From assembly GCF_900104585.1 (NCBI RefSeq), contig NZ_FNVX01000006.1, forward strand, positions 1,116,001 through 1,180,000: a DNA stretch of 64,000 bases, given 5' to 3'. This stretch comes from Bacteroides ihuae. GTDB taxonomy: Bacteria; Bacteroidota; Bacteroidia; Bacteroidales; Bacteroidaceae. The position numbers were made by a program, and so were the translations under genes. This document shows positions 35,184-43,313 of this stretch, in pieces. Position 1 is the stretch's first letter. Each line of letters begins with the position of its first letter. The notes beneath the pieces are model-generated. The model did no database searches, was not told where the DNA came from, and saw only the letters and a program-made list of their open reading frames with translations.

Positions 35184-35939
35184 CTATTTTTTTAGATTTA
35201 TATCTAAATCAATAGAACAATCCAAGATGTTTTTAGGAACTTTGATAGTAGTATCTATTTTATTTTCCGCAAGAAAACTTTTCTTATTTACATAATATGT
35301 TTTCTCAACACGTATACTATCTATGAAAACGGAATAGGGCTCAAGCAGCTTATCCAAATCCGATTTTAATCGCGATCCAGCAAGTATTTTTGCTAACTCT
35401 CTATATTCCGAGATAGCACCTTTCGTTCCGATTTTTTTCGTATATTGTTCCGTAACTTCAATTGCTAAATCACCACTATTGAGAAGCATTAAAGAAATAT
35501 TCCGCATCTTACTTAAATCAAACTCTTTTGACGATTCTTTCAAGATTAAACGTAAAGCTTCCATCTGTTGCCGATAGGTTATTTTATAATAAGGTGCTTT
35601 ATGTTCTATCTGTTTTTCGCCTATGGCACTTGTATCGGATGAACAGGCAATAGGAGTCAAAGAACTTTTATAAAAATCATCATATTCAAGAGTCAGAGAG
35701 ATCTTCCCGCTATTTTTATTTTCTGAAAAAATACATGATAAACCGGAGGTGTCTTTTCCTGCAACAAGGAAATACTCCTTTTCCCTGTATTCCAAAGAAG
35801 ATGTTACATTTGGAATCGTTTTTGATGCCACAATAGTATCTGCTTGTGCATTCGCAATAAAAGTCGCAGAGTTGGAACTTCTTGTCCTGTCACATGCAGA
35901 TAATGAAAGCATAAAAAATAATACAATTTTCATTTTCAT
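35184..35939 (-). CDS. Lipoprotein of the toxin array, copy B (possible immunity factor)
   Basis: 251 aa paralogue of the protein at 33021-33776 (about 45 differences by hand count). Lipobox LSAC (Cys16). It begins 12 bases after the stop of a toxin C-terminal relic (35952-36086) and is followed by about 200 bases of spacer and then the Tai4-like gene. Differences cluster in the signal peptide and the C-terminal third, as if those parts diversify. No known domain recognised. Confidence 0.7.
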   Translation of the reverse strand: MKMKIVLFFMLSLSACDRTRSSNSATFIANAQADTIVASKTIPNVTSSLEYREKEYFLVAGKDTSGLSCIFSENKNSGKISLTLEYDDFYKSSLTPIACSSDTSAIGEKQIEHKAPYYKITYRQQMEALRLILKESSKEFDLSKMRNISLMLLNSGDLAIEVTEQYTKKIGTKGAISEYRELAKILAGSRLKSDLDKLLEPYSVFIDSIRVEKTYYVNKKSFLAENKIDTTIKVPKNILDCSIDLDINLKK

Positions 35940-35951
35940 TTTATTCTGATT

Positions 35952-36086
35952 TTAATGCCACCAATATGTTGTTGTTTTATATATTGAATTTTCGACTTTT
36001 GTGAAACGATTATCATATCTAGATATAGTATCTACAGACCTAATGGTCTCATTATTAAGGTGTATTACAGGTTAACGGCGGCAATA
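35952..36086 (-). pseudogene. C-terminal relic of a second toxin tip
   Basis: A 39-codon open stretch ends in IYKTTTYWWH-stop, matching the end of the Tae4-like tip (IYPTTTYVWH-stop) and the same 12-base gap to the next gene. Further right, after an in-frame stop, the DNA GGTTAACGGCGGCAATA aligns with the tip segment GGTTCACGGCGATAAATA. Between these, about 30 residues differ. It is the tail of another, decayed tip whose body is gone. Confidence 0.65.
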
Positions 36087-36148
36087 TATATAAAATATTT
36101 TATATAACAAATAACGTAATGAAAAAAACGTCTTCGTAAGATATTAAT

Positions 36149-36175
36149 ACGGTTCTTTCTCTCGTAAAGAGCCGT
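36149..36175. repeat. Hairpin in the gap after the toxin array
   Basis: ACGGTTCTTT (36149-36158) pairs with AAAGAGCCGT (36166-36175), ten pairs including one G-T. The same AAAGAGCCGT core is used in the tRNA terminator at 42396-42433. There is no T-run on either side, so it may be a terminator relic. The region 36087-36287 shows no gene. Confidence 0.4.
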
Positions 36176-36287
36176 TGCCAATGGCACATGCTTCCGATAG
36201 AGTTTGCTCTCATAGATTATTATATCCTTCTTCATTCTTTAGAGAACAGTTCCTCTATCTATGGAAAGCAGCTATTGAGATATCATA

Positions 36288-36369
36288 ACATCCCCATGTA
36301 ATACGTAAAAACATCCCCATGTTGAGTATTATAACATGAGGGTGTTTTTATGAACAACATGGGGATGTT
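36288..36369. repeat. Cluster of four ACAT-N4-ATGT motifs forming a large inverted repeat
   Basis: Copies: ACATCCCCATGT (36288-36299), ACATCCCCATGT (36311-36322), ACATGAGGGTGT (36334-36345, imperfect), ACATGGGGATGT (36358-36369 area). The second and fourth belong to a perfect 15-bp inverted repeat (36310-36324 with 36355-36369) around a 30-base loop that contains the third. Repeated spaced half-palindromes like these look like protein-binding sites or a small structured RNA; no promoter or gene is attached to it. The remaining bases up to 36465 are without visible features. Confidence 0.6.
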
Positions 36370-36465
36370 CTATATGTGGTTTATAGCCTATAACAATTGA
36401 TCTCTTACTATATGCATTACCCAACTTCACTAGAATGAAGCCATCGCCTGCTATTATTACAGATG

Positions 36466-36502
36466 GAAAAAGGGCACTACTTTCATCGCGAAAGTGTGCC
36501 CT
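36466..36502 (-). terminator. Terminator after the phosphatase gene
   Basis: AGGGCAC (36471-36477) pairs with GTGCCCT (36496-36502), continued by ACTTTC/GAAAGT after a one-base bulge, closing on a five-base loop. On the minus strand it is followed by a T5 run. It lies 34 bases after the phosphatase stop codon. Confidence 0.75.
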
Positions 36503-36535
36503 ATATGTGTCGTGAGTTATTTTTAAGAGTAGAAT

Positions 36536-37468
36536 TTATTTTTTTCTTGTAACGGTATAAAGTATATTGCCCTTTTTATCGATCATGCGCAAATCAAGCT
36601 CTGTTTTACTTGCTGAGCAGATAGAAAAGCCGGGTTCGGGACTGCAAAAGAGTGTTCCCTCTATTGGAGATACTTTGCGAGCCAGTGAACCGGCAGAGTT
36701 TACGACATAGTCTATGGAACTGCCTTTCATCCGGATGTGTTGGAAATTGTGGATATGACCGCAAACATACATGTCTACTTTATGCTTGCGCAAGATGGGA
36801 TCGAGACGTGCTTGCATGTCTGCTCTTTCGGAATCATCTTTGGCTGTCTGGGCATAGATAGGATGATGTCCTGCAACAATTACCCAGTTTTCTTTGGCCA
36901 CTGTCAACACAGAATCAATCCATGCCAATTGTTTCTTCATGTCTTGTTTGCAAGCGTCAGGATAGGTTTCGCTTTCGTTGCGGTATTTGTCTATCAACGG
37001 GGCAGTATCTATCCATACAATACGCATGGTAGTTCCTTTTTCGCTGAAGGTTTTGGTGTAGTATCGGGCAGGCATGTTCCAGCGACGACTAACGTTACTG
37101 TAATCGAGTACAGCTTGCGTGTTTCCGCGATATTCATGATTGCCCAGAACAGGATACCAATCTATCATCAATTCGGGATGGCTGTAGATGAGTTCGTAGT
37201 TGGTCATCCATAATGGATCGTTTACGCTACGTACTCCTTCAAAGTGATGAATATCTCCTGTTGCTAACACGAACTCCGGTCCTACCTCTTCGCCCATGGT
37301 TCCCATTAGTTCGGCTATGGGCTTTTGATCGTAATATCCGTTGCGGCCTAAATCGTTGGCAATGTAGAAATTAAATTTATGATCGAATATTGAGTAATCG
37401 GTTATTTGAGCCTTGGCTGTGGTAAATACCAGAACCAGAAGAAGTAGAATGAGGCTTCTTTGCTTCAT
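36536..37468 (-). CDS. Secreted purple acid phosphatase (TRAP-type metallophosphatase)
   Basis: 310 aa, signal peptide (cleavage near AKA/QI, residue 20). All metallophosphatase motifs are present: NDLGRNGYY, ATGDIHHFEG, LGNHEYRG, AGHHPIYA and CGHIHNFQH. This set fits tartrate-resistant purple acid phosphatases, which release phosphate from phosphoesters in the periplasm or outside. It follows the TonB receptor by 13 bases, so the pair probably works together, with the receptor importing a phosphorylated substrate or ligand. Confidence 0.88.
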   Translation of the reverse strand: MKQRSLILLLLVLVFTTAKAQITDYSIFDHKFNFYIANDLGRNGYYDQKPIAELMGTMGEEVGPEFVLATGDIHHFEGVRSVNDPLWMTNYELIYSHPELMIDWYPVLGNHEYRGNTQAVLDYSNVSRRWNMPARYYTKTFSEKGTTMRIVWIDTAPLIDKYRNESETYPDACKQDMKKQLAWIDSVLTVAKENWVIVAGHHPIYAQTAKDDSERADMQARLDPILRKHKVDMYVCGHIHNFQHIRMKGSSIDYVVNSAGSLARKVSPIEGTLFCSPEPGFSICSASKTELDLRMIDKKGNILYTVTRKK

Positions 37469-37481
37469 ATTTTAGTTTTAT

Positions 37482-40265
37482 TTAGAAGTTAATTTTAAAT
37501 CCGGCATTTACTTTTACGCCGTAATATTCCACCTGTGCAGTGCGATCTTTTGTTCCTTGATAGTAGCGTAACGGTTGATTGAGCAAATTGTTTGCCTCAG
37601 CGTAGAAGGTGTAATGTTTAGCAAAAGTATAGCTTGCATTTACGTCCATGTAGTTGACTGCATCATAGTAGCGGTCGTAGAATTTCTCTGTTCCCATCTC
37701 GTCGATGAACGAAGAGGCATGATTGTATGATAAGCGAACGTTCAGACCTTTGCGCTCATAGTAAAGTGATACATTGGCGGTATGCTCGGGAGATCCCGGT
37801 AGTCTTAATCCTTTTTCATTCTCGCGTCCCTCGAAGTTGAAGTCCTTTACGCGGGTATAGGTATAGGTGTAGTTACCATAGAACCCGAAACTCTTTAAAG
37901 CAGGGGCAATGAAGCCAAAGTCGCGTTGAAAACCTAGTTCCACTCCAAGTAAGTTGGCATTTCCTGCATTCTTCGGTTGAGAAAACTTGGTGTATGTCGT
38001 TCCGTTATACGCATAATCTTTCAGGGTTTGGTCTACGATGAAGTCGTTTATTCTTTTGTAGAATACACCTGCAGTGGCCAAACCAATACTCTTAAAGTAG
38101 TAATCGGCGCTTAAATCAAGATTGTAAGAGATGGTTGGTTTCAAATTAGGGTTACCCATTTCTATTTCGTTATCCTTATTCACATTTACATTAGGAACTA
38201 ATGCAGAGTATTTAGGGCGTGAAATGGTGTTGGTAAATGAAGCACGAATCTTTAGATCTTCGCCCGCACTATATTTCATCAATAATGAAGGCAATACATT
38301 TAAATAACTATCTTTTGATTCAGGTGTTTTGGTTGTAACGTCTTCATTAGCATTATAATCACGTCCGGTATATTTTAACCGGGTATTTTCTAATCTAACT
38401 CCTGCCATGAGTGCCCATTTCTTTCCGATGTTTTGGTCGAAGCGGAAATAACCTGCTTCCACCGTTTCTTGTGCTTCATAGCTTGCGGCTATTTCTTCCT
38501 GATTTTGTTTTTTTTTGAAAAGAGAACTGTTATTCAGGTCGAGTCCGCCTACATACTCTTTGCTAATGAAGCTTCCTGCTTTATATTTATCTCCTGCCAT
38601 GAATCCGCTACGATTTTGAACGACCGTATTATTCAGGCTGTTGCTGTTAAATCCATCTTTGTCTAGCGGAGTATATTCATAGAAATCTTTTACTTTATCT
38701 TTATTCTTGTCGACTACCTTTGCACCGAATTTGAGTTTATTGCTATATTTTCCTTTGGTCATAGGTAATTCAAAGTTCAAAGATAGTTTCAGATCTTTTT
38801 CTTGAATATCCTCTTGTTCTTCGGTTAGTTCTTTCAGGCTAAACTTGTCACTTAGTGTCGTGGTATATCCACTTTGAGGTGTATAGAAGGGCTTGCGCTC
38901 ATCGCTTAGGTCTGGTGTGAATTTCTGTTTTTTCAGTACATAGTCTATATATCGTTCATTTGGCCTTTCTTCACTTGCTTTAGCATAAGATGCATTCCAG
39001 TCCATGCTTAATTTGCCGAACAGATGTTCACCGCCCAGTGTCAAGTCCACAGTGCGTTGACGTTCTAAACGTGCGTTTTTGTTATTAGGTGTGCCTGCTT
39101 TAGTCTGGATGCGTACGTCTGCCTGATTGGTGATTTCGTCTTTATTCAAATCTTTTAGTGTCATTCGATAGCGATTTTCCCAGTCGTTGCGGTTGTTGAA
39201 TATACCTTTGAAGTAAAACTTGTGATTGGGGTTTACATCCCAATTCAATGCTGCAGAGTAACTTTGGCGTTCGCGAGTTACGTAATATTGACGAACTTGG
39301 TAGTCATTAAGATACAACTCTCCTGCGTCGGTTTTTTCCCATGCAAACTCGGTATTGTCCGATCCGGATGGAGCGTTTTGGTAGGATGTTGAAAGGATAA
39401 TGCCCAGTTTGTCGTTAAAGAATTTGTTGCCGTAAGTCAGTCCCAAATTCAACTGTGCTTTATCACTTACCCAGTTCCAACCCGAACCTGCAGTTGCTGT
39501 AAGGATGCGTTTATAAGGTGAGTTTTTGGTTACAAGATTGATGGAACCGCCAATGGCATCGGCTTCCATATCTGGAGTAATCACTTTATTTACTTCAATT
39601 GTTTGTATCATGTCAGCTGGAATAAGATCTAACTGAACATTACGTGTGTCGCCTTCTGCTGAAGGAATGCGATTCCCATTGATAGTAACAGAACTTAGAT
39701 CAGCTGATGTGCCGCGTACTTGCCCGAAGCGTGCTTCACCTTGGTCATACTGTACATTGATGCCTGAGATACGTTTGAGCGCATCACCTATATTTGAGTC
39801 GGGAAATTTACCGACCTGATCGGCCGAAACGATATTAGTGATACCAAGATTACTTTTTTGCACGTTGATAGCACGGTTTTGTCCTTGTAGTGAACCACCA
39901 ACTACCACTTCTTGCAGCTGTATGCCCTCATTGAGTACCACGTCTTTTTCTAGTGTTTTTCCTTCAGGGATAGTAATACTCATTATTACGGGATCGTAAC
40001 CAACATAGCTAACCTTTACAGTATATGTGCCCGGATTGAGGTTTGAAAAAGTGTAAAATCCGTTAATGTCGCTGGTTACTCCCGTGTGTAGTTTGTCGAT
40101 ATAGATAGAGGCTCCCGGCAAAAATTGCTTTGAACTATCTACGATGCGACCTCGAACGGTTCCCTGCTTGTTGGTGTTGACATTGACCTTTTCATCTGCA
40201 AAAGCAATGTTTGTCATGCTCGAAAATAAAAGAATGAGTGATACTAGTCTGACTATTCGTTTCAT
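37482..40265 (-). CDS. TonB-dependent outer-membrane receptor
   Basis: 927 aa. Signal peptide (residues 1-23), carboxypeptidase-like regulatory domain (about 36-115, GRIVDSSKQFLPGASIYI and VSYVGYDP), plug (about 140-245, NIGDALKRISGINVQYDQG) and a 22-strand barrel ending in VKVNAGFKINF. No SusD-like partner lies next to it, unlike glycan-type SusCD pairs. Paired with a purple acid phosphatase, it could take up a phosphorus-containing compound, but the substrate is not readable from sequence. Confidence 0.92.
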   Translation of the reverse strand: MKRIVRLVSLILLFSSMTNIAFADEKVNVNTNKQGTVRGRIVDSSKQFLPGASIYIDKLHTGVTSDINGFYTFSNLNPGTYTVKVSYVGYDPVIMSITIPEGKTLEKDVVLNEGIQLQEVVVGGSLQGQNRAINVQKSNLGITNIVSADQVGKFPDSNIGDALKRISGINVQYDQGEARFGQVRGTSADLSSVTINGNRIPSAEGDTRNVQLDLIPADMIQTIEVNKVITPDMEADAIGGSINLVTKNSPYKRILTATAGSGWNWVSDKAQLNLGLTYGNKFFNDKLGIILSTSYQNAPSGSDNTEFAWEKTDAGELYLNDYQVRQYYVTRERQSYSAALNWDVNPNHKFYFKGIFNNRNDWENRYRMTLKDLNKDEITNQADVRIQTKAGTPNNKNARLERQRTVDLTLGGEHLFGKLSMDWNASYAKASEERPNERYIDYVLKKQKFTPDLSDERKPFYTPQSGYTTTLSDKFSLKELTEEQEDIQEKDLKLSLNFELPMTKGKYSNKLKFGAKVVDKNKDKVKDFYEYTPLDKDGFNSNSLNNTVVQNRSGFMAGDKYKAGSFISKEYVGGLDLNNSSLFKKKQNQEEIAASYEAQETVEAGYFRFDQNIGKKWALMAGVRLENTRLKYTGRDYNANEDVTTKTPESKDSYLNVLPSLLMKYSAGEDLKIRASFTNTISRPKYSALVPNVNVNKDNEIEMGNPNLKPTISYNLDLSADYYFKSIGLATAGVFYKRINDFIVDQTLKDYAYNGTTYTKFSQPKNAGNANLLGVELGFQRDFGFIAPALKSFGFYGNYTYTYTRVKDFNFEGRENEKGLRLPGSPEHTANVSLYYERKGLNVRLSYNHASSFIDEMGTEKFYDRYYDAVNYMDVNASYTFAKHYTFYAEANNLLNQPLRYYQGTKDRTAQVEYYGVKVNAGFKINF

Positions 40266-40293
40266 ATTTTTATCTTGCGTTAATAATTTATGG

Positions 40294-40301
40294 CAAAAGT
40301 A
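40294..40301 (-). promoter_or_regulatory. Candidate -7 element of the TonB receptor-phosphatase operon
   Basis: Minus-strand TACTTTTG, a full TAnnTTTG match, 29 bases before the receptor ATG. The nearest TTTG lies 25 bases further upstream (40330-40327), longer than the usual spacing. Confidence 0.45.
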
Positions 40302-40375
40302 GTCGCTTGGAGTTGCGACGGCTTTACAAATAAACTAACGTTGCATGACAAATATGATACGAATATGTTACAGCC

Positions 40376-41554
40376 TTATCCTTTCAAGCATTTTATTAGG
40401 ATTTTCTTTTCATTGTTTAATGTGGTGGCAAACAGATATAGCTCTCCTCCATCGACTAGTTTGGTGCGTTTTCGCAACTCAGCCACTGATGCGGGAAAGT
40501 TACGTACGCTGATATTCGCTTTCTTTATCCCTTCCAAGGATTTCTTTATTTCATTCTTATTGAAAGAACAGGTATCTGTAATGCGGAAAATACGTCCGGG
40601 GAAGTCTGCAATGAGTTTGTCGGAAGTATAGAGATGACTGTTTGGATGGAGTTTCTTTATCTTATATATATAGGAGATACTTTTGAAAGCACCGGCTTTG
40701 AGTATGGAGGCGTTAGGTTCATATAGATAGTTTTCGAGTGTGTCCGTATACGTGCAAGCGGCTTCTTGTTCTTGTTCACGAGTAAAACAAAAGGATTGTT
40801 TTGTTTCGTTCGTGAGGTTTATACAGTAAATGGGCGTTTGTTGGTTCGGCTTTTCACTGAGGATTAAGAGCAATTCTTTGCATTCATTGTTTGCCGAAAC
40901 AATATGTACCTCTTTCGTACTAGGCATATCACGCAAAGCCAAAGAAAGGTCGAGCATGGGAGAGAGTTTCACCATGACCGTTTGGCTTTTGCTCAGAAGT
41001 ACTTTTTGTAGCTCGGTTACGTCGGGTGTACAATCAGCAATGGCAATCGTTTTTCCTCCCTGTCTATCTCGTCTTGCGGGATCAATAAAGAGACAATCCA
41101 CCGGAACCATTTGGTGTAAATACTCTACTCCGTCACAGTTTTCTACTTTTATGTGATGAAGCTTTAAGGTCTGGAAGTTGTGTGCAGCCAACCGGCAAAG
41201 CTCTTCCTGTTGTTCCACATAAGTAACCTGTTCGAATCTGGATGATAAGAAGGCACAGTCAATGCCGAAACCTCCAGTCAAGTCAGCCAACGTATTTCCT
41301 TGTATGAGAGAAGCTTTGTATCTTGCAGTCATCTCCGACGAACACTGCTCCATCGAAAGATGTTTCGGATAGAGTATACCCTCTGTGGCATACCAAGTCG
41401 GGATTTTTTCTGCAGCAATCTGTAATCCCCATATTTGAGTAAGTGCCAAAGGCATATTTACGAGAGGGAATCTTGCTGCTTGTAAGGCCAATGAACGTAC
41501 ATCTTCATGCTGATGCTCTTGTATGAATTGTCTCGTCTCGTTATTCAATTCCAT
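40376..41554 (-). CDS. Class I SAM-dependent methyltransferase with THUMP-like domain
   Basis: 392 aa. SAM-binding region LADLTGGFGIDCAF near residue 91, followed by DCLFIDPARRDRQGGK (about 151-166), a DPA-type motif seen in nucleic-acid N-methyltransferases. The C-terminal third matches a THUMP-like extension (IRNFPASVAELRKR). An rRNA or tRNA methyltransferase role is likely, target unknown. Five bases follow the dipeptidase gene, so the two may be co-transcribed. Confidence 0.8.
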   Translation of the reverse strand: MELNNETRQFIQEHQHEDVRSLALQAARFPLVNMPLALTQIWGLQIAAEKIPTWYATEGILYPKHLSMEQCSSEMTARYKASLIQGNTLADLTGGFGIDCAFLSSRFEQVTYVEQQEELCRLAAHNFQTLKLHHIKVENCDGVEYLHQMVPVDCLFIDPARRDRQGGKTIAIADCTPDVTELQKVLLSKSQTVMVKLSPMLDLSLALRDMPSTKEVHIVSANNECKELLLILSEKPNQQTPIYCINLTNETKQSFCFTREQEQEAACTYTDTLENYLYEPNASILKAGAFKSISYIYKIKKLHPNSHLYTSDKLIADFPGRIFRITDTCSFNKNEIKKSLEGIKKANISVRNFPASVAELRKRTKLVDGGELYLFATTLNNEKKILIKCLKG

Positions 41555-41559
41555 CCTAA

Positions 41560-42315
41560 TTATTGTATCAATTTGTACTTTTGCTTTGCTACACTGCGGT
41601 TACATAAGTTGAAATGCCACCATTCTGTGGGAAGAGTGCGAAAGCCCGCTTTCTTCATGACTAGTCTCAGTAGCCGACGGTTTTCTTGTTCCTTTCGAGT
41701 CATCTTTCCGGTAGCTACTAATTGAGCTTCATTGGCAATGTGTGCTTCAACGCCAAGATGATCTACTTCTGTACCCATTGGCAGTGGATTGCCGAGAGAG
41801 TCGATAATGCTGATGTCTACCGCCACTCCATAATTGTGTAATCCTCCTCCGTTGGCAGGATTAGAGACATAGATATTGCGCGAAGTACCTTTAACCGCAT
41901 CCCACATCTTTTGCTGGACAGACATTGGTCTTACAGCATCATAGATGATGAGGCTATATTTTGGGTGAATCTTTTTTAAAATTCGCTGAGCAGAGAGGAG
42001 GGCTTTTGCTGCATCCCGATGCAAGTAAGCTTCTTTCAGATCAGCATAAAGCACTTTTCCGGTGAAGTTGTCGGCTGATGCATACATCAGATGCACGGCA
42101 ATGGAACTATCTACTTCGGCGATGTTGACCAATCCTATGGAATCAAAATAAAGAGCTGTTCGGCTTTTTGTCTTTTTTAGCTCTTTTTTGTGGATTATTT
42201 TTTTTGCTTCTTTCTTTGTAGCGGTATTAGAAGCTCCTGTTCCCCGGGGAGTACTTTTTTGACATGCTACCGTGAATAGAGCAATCAGTATGTATAAGAA
42301 ACTGTTATTTTTCAT
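41560..42315 (-). CDS. M15 D-alanyl-D-alanine dipeptidase (VanX/DdpX-like) lipoprotein
   Basis: 251 aa with lipobox FTVAC (Cys18). Zinc-site motifs: GGGLHNYGVAVDISII and TEWWHFNL; the DAVRPMSVQQKMW segment is also family-typical. It cleaves D-Ala-D-Ala or related peptidoglycan dipeptides in the periplasm. No vancomycin-resistance genes are near, so a peptidoglycan-recycling role is more likely than resistance. Confidence 0.87.
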   Translation of the reverse strand: MKNNSFLYILIALFTVACQKSTPRGTGASNTATKKEAKKIIHKKELKKTKSRTALYFDSIGLVNIAEVDSSIAVHLMYASADNFTGKVLYADLKEAYLHRDAAKALLSAQRILKKIHPKYSLIIYDAVRPMSVQQKMWDAVKGTSRNIYVSNPANGGGLHNYGVAVDISIIDSLGNPLPMGTEVDHLGVEAHIANEAQLVATGKMTRKEQENRRLLRLVMKKAGFRTLPTEWWHFNLCNRSVAKQKYKLIQ

Positions 42316-42395
42316 AGAAAGAATGTTGTACCAGTTTACCTCACGTTTATATAACTTTCATTCAAAGTCTTAATTAGCTTTTAGCTTTCAACTAT

Positions 42396-42433
42396 AAAAA
42401 GAGCCGTTACGAAATAAATCATAACGGCTCTTT
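42396..42433 (-). terminator. Terminator after the tRNA gene
   Basis: Perfect 12-bp stem: 42398-42409 with 42422-42433 (core AGAGCCGTTA/TAACGGCTCT), followed by T5 on the minus strand. It lies 10 bases after the tRNA 3' end. Confidence 0.85.
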
Positions 42434-42443
42434 GAAACTGCGG

Positions 42444-42517
42444 TGGGCCATCTAGGGCTTGAACCTAGGACCTCCAGATTATGAGTCTGTTGCTCTAACC
42501 AACTGAGCTAAAAGCCC
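42444..42517 (-). tRNA. tRNA-Met (anticodon CAT)
   Basis: 74 bases folding as a tRNA: acceptor GGGCTTT, D-arm AGCTCAGTTGGTTAGAGC, anticodon loop CTCATAA with anticodon CAT, T-arm CTAGG-TTCAAGC-CCTAG. CC of the 3' CCA is encoded and followed by G. One U-U mismatch sits in the acceptor stem. CAT tRNAs can also be the tRNA-Ile2 that is later modified to lysidine; elongator Met is my preferred reading. Confidence 0.9.
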
Positions 42518-42547
42518 GCATCTTTCCAATTCTCTTGAATTGTGGTG

Positions 42548-42579
42548 CAAAATTAATATATTCTGCTGAAATATGCAAG
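42548..42579 (-). promoter_or_regulatory. Promoter of the tRNA gene
   Basis: Minus strand: CTTG (42579-42576), 20-base spacer, TAATTTTG (42555-42548), 31 bases before the tRNA 5' end. Same CTTG-20-TAnnTTTG pattern as the frdCAB promoter. Confidence 0.65.
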
Positions 42580-42651
42580 AGAAGTGAGAAGTAAGTTCCT
42601 ATTTATGGCTCAAAAAATTATAGGTCTTCTCGGGTTTGCAAATTCCTATGA

Positions 42652-43116
42652 TTACTTATCTATGCGGATAGGGATTTCTTTTTTGATGCTCTGTTCCAAA
42701 GAGATTAAAGTTTCGGTAGCTGTAACGCCTGGGATTTCCTGCATTCTATTATTCAGTAATTCCATCAGGTGTTCATTGTCACAGGCATAAACTTTGGTCA
42801 GCATGGTATAGGGGCCAGTAGTAAAATGACATTCAACTATTTCGGGGATTTTTTGCAGTTCGGCTACTACCGTCTTATACATAGAGCCCTTTTCTAGTTT
42901 GATTCCTATGTAAGTGCAAGTTCTGTATCCAAGCGATTTGGGGTTGACATGGTAACCCGAGCCAACAATTACGCCTAAATCGATGAGTCTTTGTACGCGT
43001 TGGTGAATGGCAGCCCTCGAAACGCCACATTCAGCAGCTACATCTTTAAAAGGAATACGGGCGTTCTGAGAAATTATTTCCAGAATCTGCCTGTCAAGGT
43101 TGTCTATTTTCTCCAT
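42652..43116 (-). CDS. Lrp/AsnC-family transcriptional regulator
   Basis: 154 aa. N-terminal helix-turn-helix (LDRQILEIISQNARIPFKDVAAECGVS, RAAIHQRVQRL) and C-terminal RAM ligand-binding domain (VECHFTTGPYTMLTKVYA, ATETLISLEQS). Such proteins respond to amino acids, often leucine or branched-chain, and act as global regulators. A single gene, with a TATATTTG -7 element at 43157-43164 on the minus strand. Confidence 0.9.
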   Translation of the reverse strand: MEKIDNLDRQILEIISQNARIPFKDVAAECGVSRAAIHQRVQRLIDLGVIVGSGYHVNPKSLGYRTCTYIGIKLEKGSMYKTVVAELQKIPEIVECHFTTGPYTMLTKVYACDNEHLMELLNNRMQEIPGVTATETLISLEQSIKKEIPIRIDK

Positions 43117-43247
43117 AATAAATGAATTTTAATATCTGTTCTTATCAAATAGTAAGCAAATATAGATATTTATTTTTATTCTTATATGTAAAAGATAGAA
43201 AAAACGGTCTTCTACTATACATTTATTTATTTTGAATTCTAATTAAC

Positions 43248-43288
43248 AAAAAAAATAGATGCAAAAAGGTTGTTTTTGCATCTATTTT
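43248..43288. terminator. Strong terminator after the FKBP genes
   Basis: Perfect 16-bp stem, 43252-43267 with 43273-43288 (core TAGATGCAAA/TTTGCATCTA) and a five-base loop GGTTG, with an A8 run on the left that becomes T8 on the minus strand. It lies 26 bases past the FKBP stop codon at 43314. Confidence 0.85.
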
Positions 43289-43313
43289 ATAAGTGAGATG
43301 TAAGTCTATCTCG

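Noticed and set aside
36149..36175. Hairpin as a functional terminator
   Set aside because: No T-run follows on either strand; kept only as a repeat.
41560..42315. VanX-like gene as vancomycin resistance
   Set aside because: No VanH, VanA or two-component genes nearby; the lipoprotein form fits peptidoglycan turnover.
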